DNA of 64,000 bases from an uncultured Bacteroidota bacterium (GTDB lineage: Bacteria; Bacteroidota; Bacteroidia; Flavobacteriales; Flavobacteriaceae): positions 179,716 through 243,715 of the forward strand of contig CACCLB010000001.1 of assembly GCA_902546725.1 (NCBI GenBank), written 5' to 3'. Shown piece after piece: positions 1 to 9,751 of the stretch. Position 1 is the first letter of the stretch; each line of letters starts with the position of its first letter. The position numbers were made by a program, and so were the translations under genes. The notes beneath the pieces are model-generated. The model was given only the letters and a program-made list of their open reading frames with translations. It made no database searches and was not told the origin of the DNA.

Positions 1-375
1 TTTGACCCCATTATTTTTTATCATGCTGCTTATCTTTTCTTTTTGATTTTGGCTCGAGACATCATCAAAGATTTAGAAAATTTTAAGGGCGATTGGGTGC
101 AGCGTTATCAAACACTTCCGGTGGTGTTTAACCATCGGACAACAAAGATCTTTATCACAGTCGCGATCTTGTGTACTTTTATCCCCACTTATTTTTTGAT
201 CCAACAGCCTTTGGGTAATATTCACTATTTTTTTTGGGCGAGTATTCCTTTTTTAAGTTTTGTTTTAATCTTTCTATGGCGAGCCCAAACTGAAAAGGCG
301 TACCTTTGGACTCACAATTTTATTAAACTGTGGATATTGATAGGAGTATTGAGTATTGCCTTGATTTATCATTAG
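1..375 (+). CDS. UbiA-like prenyltransferase, C-terminal part (5' truncated by window edge)
   Basis: Frame is open from base 1 (FDPIIFYHAAYLFFLILARDIIKDLENFKGDWVQRYQTLPVVF...); LARDIIKDLENFKGD...Q.TLPV resembles the second Asp-rich region of UbiA enzymes; multiple TM segments. Confidence 0.7.
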   Translation, partial: FDPIIFYHAAYLFFLILARDIIKDLENFKGDWVQRYQTLPVVFNHRTTKIFITVAILCTFIPTYFLIQQPLGNIHYFFWASIPFLSFVLIFLWRAQTEKAYLWTHNFIKLWILIGVLSIALIYH

Positions 376-387
376 TAAAGAATCAGA

Positions 388-1155
388 ATGAAACCAAAAA
401 AAGTAGTCTCAGTAGGAAAACCTGTAGAATCCAAAGGCAAGCAAAAAGAAACCATTAGACTGAACAAATTTCTGTCAAATGCGGGAATATGTTCTCGGCG
501 TGAAGCCGATGAAAACATCAAAATGGGCTTGGTGCACGTCAACGGAAAAGTGGTTACGGAAATGGGATTTCAAGTAGCTGCAACCGATGAGGTCAAATTT
601 GATGGCGCACGAATTCAAAAAACAGCTCCGGTTTACATCTTATTGAACAAGCCAAAAGGATTTGTTGCTACAGCACAAGGTGGGATCATCAAAAAGTCTG
701 TACAGGAGCTCATACGTACTGCTGCAAAGACTAAAATACCGCCCATAGGAGATATGGGAAGACCCATGACAGGTCTTTTGTTTTTCACCAATGACGAGCC
801 CCTGAGAAAAAAATTGGGTCAATCCTCATCCATTCCCATGGTTTATCAAGTAATACTGGATAAAAACGTCACCGCCGAAATGATGAAGCAGTTAAAAAAA
901 GGACAGCTTATTTTTGATAAAGAAGCCAAGATCAATATCATCAGCCATCTGGACGGGAAATCTAAAAACGAAGTAGGTATAGAAGTACATTCTTTAAGTC
1001 CTGCAGCTTTAGTCAAGCTTTTTGAAGCGGTAGGTTTAAAGGTGATTCAGATGGATCGCGTTACTTTTGGAGGGATGACTAAAAAAGACCTACCGAGAGG
1101 AAATTGGAGAAAACTCAGTGCTAAAGAAGTTGGGTTTTTGAAAATGCTCCCCTAA
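388..1155 (+). CDS. rRNA pseudouridine synthase (RsuA/RluF-like, S4 domain)
   Basis: S4-type start (IRLNKFLSNAGICSRREADENIKMGLVHVNGKVV), then KPKGFVAT, GRPMTGLLFFTND and C-terminal RGNWRKLSAKEVGFLK. Confidence 0.88.
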   Translation: MKPKKVVSVGKPVESKGKQKETIRLNKFLSNAGICSRREADENIKMGLVHVNGKVVTEMGFQVAATDEVKFDGARIQKTAPVYILLNKPKGFVATAQGGIIKKSVQELIRTAAKTKIPPIGDMGRPMTGLLFFTNDEPLRKKLGQSSSIPMVYQVILDKNVTAEMMKQLKKGQLIFDKEAKINIISHLDGKSKNEVGIEVHSLSPAALVKLFEAVGLKVIQMDRVTFGGMTKKDLPRGNWRKLSAKEVGFLKMLP

Positions 1156-2448
1156 AGGTTCTTTGACCAACTCCCAAATAAAGGTTCCGTATACGACAAG
1201 ATAAGCTACAAACTGTAGGTAGGGATTCTCTGCGAAGCCCTCAGCTCCATAGGCATTATAACTCCAAAACACAGTTAAACTCCAGACAAGAGGGTAGGCA
1301 TAGCCGGTTAAAATCCCTAAAAAGACCAGGTTGATGATATACCATGGATGGACTGTGGTAGCTATAAAGAAATAGCAACTCAATAAAAACAGCATACTTT
1401 TAAGTAGTGATGCGGGTGTTCTGTTTGACCTTAAAAAGCTAAAAACTAAGACAAAACCAGCAACGACAAACGGAGTAATTTCACCCAATTGACGAATGAT
1501 ATTATAGCCTTTTAGTTGATATCCTAGAGCACGAACAATATTGTATAAACTACCATTAAATTCAAAAGTGGTAAACCACAAATCAACAGTTTCCACATAT
1601 CGACTCGGCATACTTCCTTCCCAATATGGCAGCCAAAAACAGGCAGAACACAGCGCTGTTGAAAGGCAAAAAAGACTGAATTTTTTCCATCCTAAGTATT
1701 TGTAAAAAAGAGGAATAAAAAGCAATGGTAGTAATTTGATCGCTATGGCAATCCCCATAAAAAGACCTCCAAACAGACTTCTTCTTTGGACTAAGTACAC
1801 AAGACTGATCAGAGTAAAGCAGACCATCAATCCTTCACCATGAAGGTTGCCAATACCTTCTATAATAAGCAATGGATTTAAAAAATACCAAGCAATATAG
1901 GCAGGGTCAAGTTTGAGTTGTTTCAGCAGAGAGATGCCTACAAATACTATAAGAAGATCTGCAATCAAGTAAATGAACCGAATTAACACGATGGGGTCCA
2001 TCAGCTGATCTTGATTGAATAGTGCAGCAAGTTTAAATAGCTGTTGACTGGCAGGGGGGTAGTTGGAAAAGTTTCCTGCGCTCAACGTCCCCATTTTTTC
2101 AACAAGTAAACGCGCATCTGGAAAGCCAACGAGGTCAATTAATTTATTTGGGGTGTATAGATAGGGATTGATACCGAGTTGTTGAACATGACCATCCCAA
2201 AGAAAACGATAAAAATCTTGTGACAATTCGGGTAAGTGGAAGCTAAAACACAGACGGGCTAATATCCCAATTAGCAATATACCAGCCAGACTGTTAAAAT
2301 TCCTAATCCAAAACCAGAGCAGTACAAAAATACCCGAATACAGACTGAGCAATACGACAGTATCACTTCGTTTTACTCCATCGGACAGCATAAAAAATCC
2401 TGTTAGGATGAGTAAGGGGAGTAGTAATCGGAGAGCAGCTGCTAGCAT
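1090..2448 (-). CDS. Multi-pass membrane mannosyltransferase-like protein
   Basis: 452 aa, many TM helices, YRFLWDGHVQQLGINPYLYTP and LYNIVRALGY typical of GT-C/DUF2029-like enzymes. Confidence 0.7.
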   Translation of the reverse strand: MLAAALRLLLPLLILTGFFMLSDGVKRSDTVVLLSLYSGIFVLLWFWIRNFNSLAGILLIGILARLCFSFHLPELSQDFYRFLWDGHVQQLGINPYLYTPNKLIDLVGFPDARLLVEKMGTLSAGNFSNYPPASQQLFKLAALFNQDQLMDPIVLIRFIYLIADLLIVFVGISLLKQLKLDPAYIAWYFLNPLLIIEGIGNLHGEGLMVCFTLISLVYLVQRRSLFGGLFMGIAIAIKLLPLLFIPLFYKYLGWKKFSLFCLSTALCSACFWLPYWEGSMPSRYVETVDLWFTTFEFNGSLYNIVRALGYQLKGYNIIRQLGEITPFVVAGFVLVFSFLRSNRTPASLLKSMLFLLSCYFFIATTVHPWYIINLVFLGILTGYAYPLVWSLTVFWSYNAYGAEGFAENPYLQFVAYLVVYGTFIWELVKEPLGEHFQKPNFFSTEFSPISSR

Positions 2449-3957
2449 TTATCGACTTTGTCTTAGGCCAAATATAGAAATACTGCTGAATCCAATAAAG
2501 AGTAAAAGATGAAAAGGGAATAACCAAAATTCGCCAGCAGCTCTTAATTCAAAAGCACTGTAAAGTCCAAATAAAAAGTAAAACGCAAAAATGACCTCAA
2601 TAAAGGTATAGATAGAAGTTTTTTTAACTCGGTATTTGTTTTGTCTTACAGTTTTATCATTAGTATTTAGATTGAACTTTGGAGTTCGTATAAAAGGACT
2701 TTTTATGCCCAAATGCCCTTCTAAAACCGCTACTGAATTGTGAATTGAAAATCCAATTACAAGGCAATAAAACAAAAGGAATCTTCGAGTGTAATGAAAA
2801 AAGGAAGCTATACCCGAGCCGAATACGGTTCGATGAACAAACCAATAGCAAGTGTAAAAGATGAGGGTACTTAAAATAAATAAACCACTCAAATCAAAGA
2901 GTAGGCTTAGAGAGTCAAACTTTGATTTGATAAATAAAACGGGAACGCTTAAAAGGGAGACGATAAGCACATTAAAAAACATGGTGCTGTTGAGCAAATG
3001 AACTGCTGCGTTGAATTTAACCTTCCATGAGAGGTTTTTGGACTTCATCACCCGACCGATCATTTTTTGAAAATTTTCAGCCCCTCCTTTGTTCCAACGG
3101 AATTGCTGAGACCGTATGGCGTCAAGTGTAATAGGCAGTTCTGCAGGGGTTACAACTTCATCTAAATACACAAATTTCCAATTTTTTAACTGGGCTCTGT
3201 AACTTAAGTCCAAGTCCTCTGTCAGTGTATCACCTTCCCAATTCCCCGCATCGAGTATGCAGGACTTACGCCATACACCAGCCGTACCGTTAAAGTTGAT
3301 AAAATACTGCTGCTGGTTGCGACCAATTTGTTCCAATAAAAAATGGGCGTCAAGGGCAAAGGCTTGAACCGAAGTCCAAGGGGAGTAAGTTCTGTTAAGA
3401 TGTCCCCAGCGGGTTTGAACAACGCCAACTTTAGCGTTTTCAAACTGTGGAACGGTCTTGTAAAGCCAATCGCTCTCGGGTAAAAAGTCTGAGTCAAAAA
3501 TGGCGATCAATTCACCACTGGCAGTTTTTAGGCCTTCTTTAAGTGCCCCTGCTTTAAACCCCTTGCGTTCTTTGCGATGAATATGAATGATGGGAATTCC
3601 CTTTGCTTGATATGCCCTAACTAGTTTTTGGGTCAGTTCCAATGACTCGTCAGCGGAATCATCCAAGACCTGAATTTGAAGTTTGTCTTTGGGATAGTCT
3701 AATGCGGTAATGCATTCTAACAAACGTTCAACGACGTACAATTCATTGTAGAGTGGCAATTGAACGGTCACTTTTGGCCAGCCAGCTTTGGGTTCTGTTG
3801 TATTTAGGGCTTGTTTATTTTTTAGATATTTTAAAAAATAACGCAGCATATTCAGCTGTGTTAAACTGTAAATTAAAATGAGTATAAGACTTAAGCTGTA
3901 AACAGCCAAAGTGGAGTAGGTCAAAAAATCCAATAAGCTATTTGCTATTATTTCCAT
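2449..3957 (-). CDS. Glycosyltransferase family 2 (cellulose-synthase-like, membrane)
   Basis: VTVQLPLYNELYVVERLL, DDSADES, FDSDFLP, TEDLDLSYRAQLKNWKF, QQFRWNKGG; start placed at internal ATG (MEIIANSLL) to minimise overlap. Confidence 0.88.
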   Translation of the reverse strand: MEIIANSLLDFLTYSTLAVYSLSLILILIYSLTQLNMLRYFLKYLKNKQALNTTEPKAGWPKVTVQLPLYNELYVVERLLECITALDYPKDKLQIQVLDDSADESLELTQKLVRAYQAKGIPIIHIHRKERKGFKAGALKEGLKTASGELIAIFDSDFLPESDWLYKTVPQFENAKVGVVQTRWGHLNRTYSPWTSVQAFALDAHFLLEQIGRNQQQYFINFNGTAGVWRKSCILDAGNWEGDTLTEDLDLSYRAQLKNWKFVYLDEVVTPAELPITLDAIRSQQFRWNKGGAENFQKMIGRVMKSKNLSWKVKFNAAVHLLNSTMFFNVLIVSLLSVPVLFIKSKFDSLSLLFDLSGLFILSTLIFYTCYWFVHRTVFGSGIASFFHYTRRFLLFYCLVIGFSIHNSVAVLEGHLGIKSPFIRTPKFNLNTNDKTVRQNKYRVKKTSIYTFIEVIFAFYFLFGLYSAFELRAAGEFWLFPFHLLLFIGFSSISIFGLRQSR

Positions 3958-4658
3958 CCTGAAAAATAAAAACTTCCAATCCAACCTAAAATTTTATAGC
4001 CTGCCATAAAAGTTCCCTTGACCGAACCAGAGACTTTTGAGATTCCGATACGCTTACGGTAACTAACTGGCAGTTCAATGTAGGGAATCTTTCTTCTTAA
4101 AACCTTGAGTTGCATTTCTACTGTCCAACCGTAGGTTTTGTCTTGCATTTCAAGACTTTGAAGTGTTTCCCAACGAATGGCTCTAAAGGGACCCAAGTCG
4201 GTAAATCGGCTGTTGTAGAGCCAGCGCATCAAAAGGCAGGCTAGCCAATTGCCAAAATGTTGTTGTGGGGTTAGAGACCCCTTTTCTCGAAGTGATTTCA
4301 CTCGAGCACCCAGCACAAAGTCAACATCATCCTTTTGTAAGGGAGCTACTAGTTGATCCAATTCTTCTGGATGGTCGGAATAATCACCGTCCAAAAAAAC
4401 GACCAGTTCAGGAGGGTTATTTTCTAAATACTCCATTCCTTTTAGGCAGGCATAACCGTAACCTTTTCGTGCCTCGTATAGCACTGTAGCTCCGTTTGTT
4501 TTTGCTATTTCAGTAGTTTGATCAGTTGAACCGTTGTCAATAACTACAACCTCTGTGACACTGCTTGGGAGTGCTTTTAGCACCTGAGCAATAGAGGGTG
4601 CTTCATTGTATGCAGGAATTAGAACTGCGATGCTATTCATTGTGGTAAAGATACTCAA
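3948..4658 (-). CDS. Glycosyltransferase family 2 (dolichyl-phosphate mannosyltransferase-like)
   Basis: VLIPAYNEAPSIAQVL, VIDNGSTDQT, FLDGDYSDHPEEL. Confidence 0.88.
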   Translation of the reverse strand: MSIFTTMNSIAVLIPAYNEAPSIAQVLKALPSSVTEVVVIDNGSTDQTTEIAKTNGATVLYEARKGYGYACLKGMEYLENNPPELVVFLDGDYSDHPEELDQLVAPLQKDDVDFVLGARVKSLREKGSLTPQQHFGNWLACLLMRWLYNSRFTDLGPFRAIRWETLQSLEMQDKTYGWTVEMQLKVLRRKIPYIELPVSYRKRIGISKVSGSVKGTFMAGYKILGWIGSFYFSGWK

Positions 4659-4679
4659 ACCTAAACGAGTAGGAGGGGT

Positions 4680-6206
4680 TTAGGCATCAACTTCCATTGC
4701 ATTTCCCAAGGGATAGGGAGTACTGTTGATTCGGTTTTCCAAACCGTCGTTTTCTAATTTAAGAACACCTCTAGGACATACGGCTGAACATATCCCACAG
4801 CCTACACAGGAGGAACGCACTATATTTTCTCCTCGTTGTGCATAAGCTCTGACATCAATTCCCATTTCGCAATAGGCAGAACAATTTCCACAAGAAATGC
4901 ATTGCCCTCCATTGGTAGTGATGCGGAAGCGTGAAAACAAACGTTGTTGCAAGCCTAAAATAGCTGCCATCGGGCAGCCAAAACGACACCAAACCCGACT
5001 TCCTAAAAAGGGATAAAAACCTACTCCTAAAACTCCAGAAAAAGCAGCACCTACTCCAAAACCATACCATTTTTGGAAACTGTAACTGTTGAGAAACAGT
5101 ATGTTGTTTTGACCAGAAAACCCTTGAACACAAAGACTGAGGACTAAAATACTGCCCAAGCTAATCAGGGTATATTTGGCGTCCTTTTCCAAACCATTTT
5201 TACTCCAAAAAAACAAAATAAGCATCAGTGCTATAATAAATACGACCACTCCGCTGATAAATTGTGTTCTACTGATCAGACTCAGTTCTGGATTTTGAGT
5301 GATAAAAGACCAGATGGCTGCTATGGTGGTTACTGTGACAAAAACCAGTACGGCGTGAATCATCCAACGCTCCAGTTTCCAAACACTTAATTTTTTACTG
5401 GATAATTGTCTGAAAGGATCCCCCGCTGTTTCTGCCAAACCACCGCATCCGCAAACCCAAGAACAGTACCAACGTTTGCCGTAAAAATAAGTCAGTATGG
5501 GAGAACCGATAAAGATCATCGCCAAGCCAAAAACTAAGAAAAAAAAGCCCAAATTTCCCCCTGTTAGCATATTGGTCAAATGCCATTCGTCTAGGAAGTA
5601 ATAGTTTAATGGCCACATATTTTTTAAGTCCTTTGCAAAATAGGGAGTTTCAGGATTGAGCTTGGCCAATATTTCAGGGATTAAAAAGGCGAAGCACAAC
5701 TGAAAAAATACTACAGACAAGGTTCGGAAGAGCTGGTAGCGATTGCCCCAATACTTCCAAATGAATTTAACTCCAAACAGGATTATGGCAAAAGTATAAA
5801 GGGTGCCGTACATAAACCACTGGGTAGCTGGACTTCCGTTTAAACTCAAACTCAAAGGGTCAAAAAAGGCAACCAATCCCGTGCTTTCGCCTTGAGTATT
5901 AAAGCCCAATACTTCTGGAAACCAGTAAATAGCAATATAAAAAGCCGTAAGTCCCATACCCAAAAGCCAACCTGTGATTCCTCTAGTGGTCAAGGCGCTG
6001 AACCAAACTCCATTGTTTTTGATACCGGAGAGTTGATGTCCGTAGATGGTCTGAAAATAAATTAAACCTCCCAGGGTCATGAGTACAAAACTGACACTCA
6101 GCCAGAGGACTTTATTATCGTATGCGATAAAAAGTGCAGATAATAATAGGGTTAGACCTAAAAGTCCGACACCGATACTGCTTTGTTTTTTCAGGAGATT
6201 CATCAT
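4680..6206 (-). CDS. Membrane 4Fe-4S binding protein (NosR/CcoG-like)
   Basis: Two C-terminal ferredoxin motifs (CISCGNCSAYCEMGIDV; CVGCGICSAVCPRGVL) plus WYCSWVCGCGG and RVWCRFGCP. Confidence 0.85.
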   Translation of the reverse strand: MMNLLKKQSSIGVGLLGLTLLLSALFIAYDNKVLWLSVSFVLMTLGGLIYFQTIYGHQLSGIKNNGVWFSALTTRGITGWLLGMGLTAFYIAIYWFPEVLGFNTQGESTGLVAFFDPLSLSLNGSPATQWFMYGTLYTFAIILFGVKFIWKYWGNRYQLFRTLSVVFFQLCFAFLIPEILAKLNPETPYFAKDLKNMWPLNYYFLDEWHLTNMLTGGNLGFFFLVFGLAMIFIGSPILTYFYGKRWYCSWVCGCGGLAETAGDPFRQLSSKKLSVWKLERWMIHAVLVFVTVTTIAAIWSFITQNPELSLISRTQFISGVVVFIIALMLILFFWSKNGLEKDAKYTLISLGSILVLSLCVQGFSGQNNILFLNSYSFQKWYGFGVGAAFSGVLGVGFYPFLGSRVWCRFGCPMAAILGLQQRLFSRFRITTNGGQCISCGNCSAYCEMGIDVRAYAQRGENIVRSSCVGCGICSAVCPRGVLKLENDGLENRINSTPYPLGNAMEVDA

Positions 6207-6213
6207 TAGTTTT

Positions 6214-7560
6214 TTATTGGTTTAAGGCAAAGCTTGATTTTTTTAATTCCCATTTACTTTGAATTTCAGCCTGATAAGTTGGACTGAATTCTGGATCGAA
6301 AAAGGACTGCCCCAATGTTTTGACCACTTCATTCATCAGTGTGGGTTTGCAAAGCCAACGGTCAAAATATTCATGTCTAAGTCGGATTCCGAGACTTACA
6401 ATCCCTTTAAAATAAAGATTTTGTGGATCAAAACTCAAACGTAAGCTGCAGTTTTTATGGGGGTGTTGCCAAAAGACTTGTGCTTCCTTTTTGGAATCGG
6501 GTGAGGGACTTACCTGACCATAGGTCTGGTAATCTATATCAAAAAACTTGGCTGAATTAAACCAAGGTCCAGGTTGGTATGAAGTCTTAACCGAGGTCAG
6601 CGTTTGGGCAAGAGTCTCCCCCATGATTCGTCCAGTATACCAAACGGCCTCTACAGCCTGACGTCCGGGTAATGGTTCCAATTGTTCGGCACAATCACCT
6701 ACTGCATAGATATTAGGAAGATTGGTTTCTAAAAAGCGGTTTATTCGTATTCCTTTACCCAAATCCAAACCACTTCCTTTTAAAAAGTCAATATTAGGGG
6801 AGACCCCAACGGCTAGACCGACCCATTCGCAGGGGAGTGTTGCTCCTTTTGAAGTTTGTACTTGTGCTACTCTGCCGTTTGCATCTCCTTGAATGGATTT
6901 CAATTCGGTGGATAGGTGTAATTCAATACCATGCGACCGAATATGACAGTTGATGAGTTCTGATTCTTCAGCAGGCAGTACGGTATTCCAAAAGCTGGAT
7001 TCACGAACTAAAAAGTGGACTTTTTTCCCTCTACTGTGGAGCATTTCGGCAAGTTCAATACCAATCAATCCACCACCAACTACAGTTGCGCTTTGGGTGC
7101 TGTCTGTCCAAGCTTCGAGGCTGTCCAAGTCTTTTTTGTGATAAAGTCCTTGTACGGCTTTGAGGTCTTCACCGAGCCAACCCAGTTTATTGGGTTTGGA
7201 ACCGCATGCTAAAACCAGGCGGTCATAGGAGAGACTGCTTCCGTCCTCAAAGTGCAATAATTGTTTTTCAGCATCGAGTTGATTGACCCTTTTTTGAACC
7301 AATTCAATATTATTTTGCTCCCAAAAAGTGTTTTCGTAGGGTTGGGTATGTTCAAATTTTAGATGTCCCATATAGACATACATTAGTGCTGTACGTGAAA
7401 AAAAGTAAGGACTTTCTTCGGAGATGACTGTAATGGGTAGGGCGCTATTTTTTCTCAGATGACGAGCTGCAGTGATTCCAGAAACTCCGTTGCCTAAAAT
7501 GACGATAGCTTTATTGCTGGACTCTTTTCCCATTTCACTAAGGTACTGTTTTTGACTCAA
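6214..7560 (-). CDS. FAD-dependent NAD(P) oxidoreductase
   Basis: IVILGNGVSGITAARHLR, SATVVGGGLIGIELAEMLHSRG, NIYAVGDCAE. Confidence 0.88.
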   Translation of the reverse strand: MSQKQYLSEMGKESSNKAIVILGNGVSGITAARHLRKNSALPITVISEESPYFFSRTALMYVYMGHLKFEHTQPYENTFWEQNNIELVQKRVNQLDAEKQLLHFEDGSSLSYDRLVLACGSKPNKLGWLGEDLKAVQGLYHKKDLDSLEAWTDSTQSATVVGGGLIGIELAEMLHSRGKKVHFLVRESSFWNTVLPAEESELINCHIRSHGIELHLSTELKSIQGDANGRVAQVQTSKGATLPCEWVGLAVGVSPNIDFLKGSGLDLGKGIRINRFLETNLPNIYAVGDCAEQLEPLPGRQAVEAVWYTGRIMGETLAQTLTSVKTSYQPGPWFNSAKFFDIDYQTYGQVSPSPDSKKEAQVFWQHPHKNCSLRLSFDPQNLYFKGIVSLGIRLRHEYFDRWLCKPTLMNEVVKTLGQSFFDPEFSPTYQAEIQSKWELKKSSFALNQ

Positions 7561-7652
7561 AAATTTTATTTGTACCTTCAGATTAATAAAGAATAGTTGA
7601 TGAGAATTGCCCCTTCTTTAATGACTTTTTTAGCATCTTATTTTTTTGTTAG

Positions 7653-8120
7653 ATGACTCGAACTCCAAACAATTCCTGGGTTGAAGTGAGTGGTTTTTTA
7701 AAAACTACTGAGGTCAATGTATGGCAACTGTTGACGGATCCCCAATTAACAGAGCAGTACATGTACAACTGTCAACTTCACTCTGAATGGAAGTTAGGAG
7801 CTGAGGCTGTTTGGAAAGCTCAAGATGAAAGTGGAAAATGGGTTGATCATGTGAAAGCTCAAGTACTCGTTTACGAACCCTATCGTCATCTAGCCTTTAC
7901 CATATTTCATCAGGCGACGGATAAAAGGCCAGAAGTACAGTCTGAATTGCATTATACCTTGGAACCCAAAACGGATGGAGTTCGCCTAAGCATCAAGCAA
8001 GGTGATTTTGCCCTTTTAAATTTAGGAGAAGAGTTGTTTGAACGCTGCCAACAAGGCTGGGAATACGTCATGCCACAATTGCTTAAAACTGGAGAAGCCC
8101 TTTTTGAAAAGCCAACTTAA
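7653..8120 (+). CDS. SRPBCC / AHSA1-like domain protein
   Basis: VNVWQLLTDPQLTEQYMYN...W.LGAEAVWK...YEPYRHLAFTIF; typical AHSA1 layout. Confidence 0.75.
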   Translation: MTRTPNNSWVEVSGFLKTTEVNVWQLLTDPQLTEQYMYNCQLHSEWKLGAEAVWKAQDESGKWVDHVKAQVLVYEPYRHLAFTIFHQATDKRPEVQSELHYTLEPKTDGVRLSIKQGDFALLNLGEELFERCQQGWEYVMPQLLKTGEALFEKPT

Positions 8121-8167
8121 ATACTCAGTGACTTAAAAACTTAAATTTTAACCCAAATCCAACCCCT

Positions 8168-8359
8168 ATGATTTACCTACTCTATGTTATTTTCTTTATC
8201 TGCTGTTTTATCATTTTCAATCGAATTCTGAAAGAGTTTTACGATAGTTTTGATTGGTTTTCTGCAGCCCTTTATGGATTGATTTTTCTTATTTCCTGTG
8301 CCTTACTTTGGATCTTTATTTTTGGAATTTATTATTGGATAATCGGTAAGGTGACTTAG
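8168..8359 (+). CDS. Small membrane protein, unknown function
   Basis: 63 aa, two hydrophobic segments; possible coding by position only. Confidence 0.4.
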   Translation: MIYLLYVIFFICCFIIFNRILKEFYDSFDWFSAALYGLIFLISCALLWIFIFGIYYWIIGKVT

Positions 8360-9063
8360 CGAATAAATTTGAGGTAGTAGCGGTGTAAAAATTGAGGTCC
8401 AGCACCCAACCAGTGGCTGAGATGCATGATGCCAAAGTGAAACAGCAAACGAATTACGCCGTTTTGGTAAAAGCGCCGAGAAGAGGTGCTGATGTATTCG
8501 GGCAGTACCTTAAAACCACCAAGTGCATAGAGTTTTTTGATTAGATGTATGTCTTCACAAACTGCATATCGTGTATCGTACCCGCCTAGGCTGTCAAAAT
8601 CTTTTTTGGAAATAAAAAGCGACTGATCGCCACCTCTACAAAGGGGGTGGTTCCACCGGCTGCCAGCTGCTGCTTGTCGCAGTAGCCAATTGGCTTGATT
8701 GAATTTGAGTCGAAAGCAGCCCCAACGTACGCCTGTATGTATGGCGTTACTGAGGACAAGATCAAAATCTTTAGGAAGGCGACTGTCAATATGAAGAAAG
8801 TAAAGCCATTTTTTGGAAGCCTTTTGAACGCCAAAGTTCATTTGCCGCCCACGGCCAGAATTTGTTTGATAGCTGCTCTTTTTATAATGGGTCTGAAGCC
8901 ATTCCCAACTACCATCTGAACTGCCCCCGTCGATGATCAATAACTCCTGAGGTTTGCTCCACTGCTGCCTAATATGACTCATAAATTCAGCCAGTAAGTT
9001 GACCTCATTGAGTACAGGAACAATAATCGTTAACTTAATGGGCTTGGTTAAGGCTCCAGTCAT
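8356..9063 (-). CDS. TIGR04283-like family 2 glycosyltransferase (arsenosugar cluster type)
   Basis: LTIIVPVLNEVNLL, LLIIDGGSSDGSWEWL, GRGRQMNFG, FLHIDSRLP, CRGGDQSLFI; start moved to ATG at 9063 (MTGALTKPIKLTIIVPVLNE). Confidence 0.8.
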   Translation of the reverse strand: MTGALTKPIKLTIIVPVLNEVNLLAEFMSHIRQQWSKPQELLIIDGGSSDGSWEWLQTHYKKSSYQTNSGRGRQMNFGVQKASKKWLYFLHIDSRLPKDFDLVLSNAIHTGVRWGCFRLKFNQANWLLRQAAAGSRWNHPLCRGGDQSLFISKKDFDSLGGYDTRYAVCEDIHLIKKLYALGGFKVLPEYISTSSRRFYQNGVIRLLFHFGIMHLSHWLGAGPQFLHRYYLKFIR

Positions 9064-9736
9064 AGGTGAGGTAGTCAATTTTTGGTTGGTTAAAATCCAT
9101 TCCACTGTAGCGGGAAATAAACTCCAAACGTTCTGCCTTAGATCCAAAGTCATTGCCAAACCACAAAAAAATACGGGAGAGTTGGACTTGGTCTTTGCTG
9201 AGTTTGTTTTTAGTGCTATCCATTAAAAAATCTCTACTAGCTTCCGTCAATTGAGATTCTAGCTTTTTTTCTTGATAGGCTTCATTACGGAGTTTTGGAC
9301 AAGAAGCCGAAGCGCAGTTGATTGCAAAATGGATACGGGCTTCGTCCATTTTACGTAAAATTTTATGTTCAATATCACCCAGGGTATAGCTTTGCCCTTT
9401 GATCTTAAAACAATCAGTATCCCAAGGGTCGTCCAAATCTCTTATGCTTTTCAGAGGATAGTTTTCAAGTATCAATTGAACTGTCAAGGCGTTGTAGGCA
9501 TTGATCCAGTAGGCAAGCTTGGCCTCTTTACTCGCCATTTCCAAAGGAGGCATTTTTTCTAGAGTTTGGATATAAGCATCCAACTGTTTTTTTTCTGTCA
9601 GCCAACTTTTATAGTCAACTTGTCCTTGTTCATGGACGAATTGCTGTAGCATTTGATTCCATAGACTGTGCTTATTTTTTTGTGCGCTAAGGCTGAGCGA
9701 ACAGCAAAGAATAAAGAGGAGGTAGAAAGATTTCAT
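9035..9736 (-). CDS. DUF547 domain-containing protein
   Basis: LAYWINAYNALTVQLILENYPLKSIRD, HFAINCASASCPKLRNEAY. Confidence 0.88.
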   Translation of the reverse strand: MKSFYLLFILCCSLSLSAQKNKHSLWNQMLQQFVHEQGQVDYKSWLTEKKQLDAYIQTLEKMPPLEMASKEAKLAYWINAYNALTVQLILENYPLKSIRDLDDPWDTDCFKIKGQSYTLGDIEHKILRKMDEARIHFAINCASASCPKLRNEAYQEKKLESQLTEASRDFLMDSTKNKLSKDQVQLSRIFLWFGNDFGSKAERLEFISRYSGMDFNQPKIDYLTYDWSLNQAH

Positions 9737-9751
9737 GGGGGTAAATTTAAA

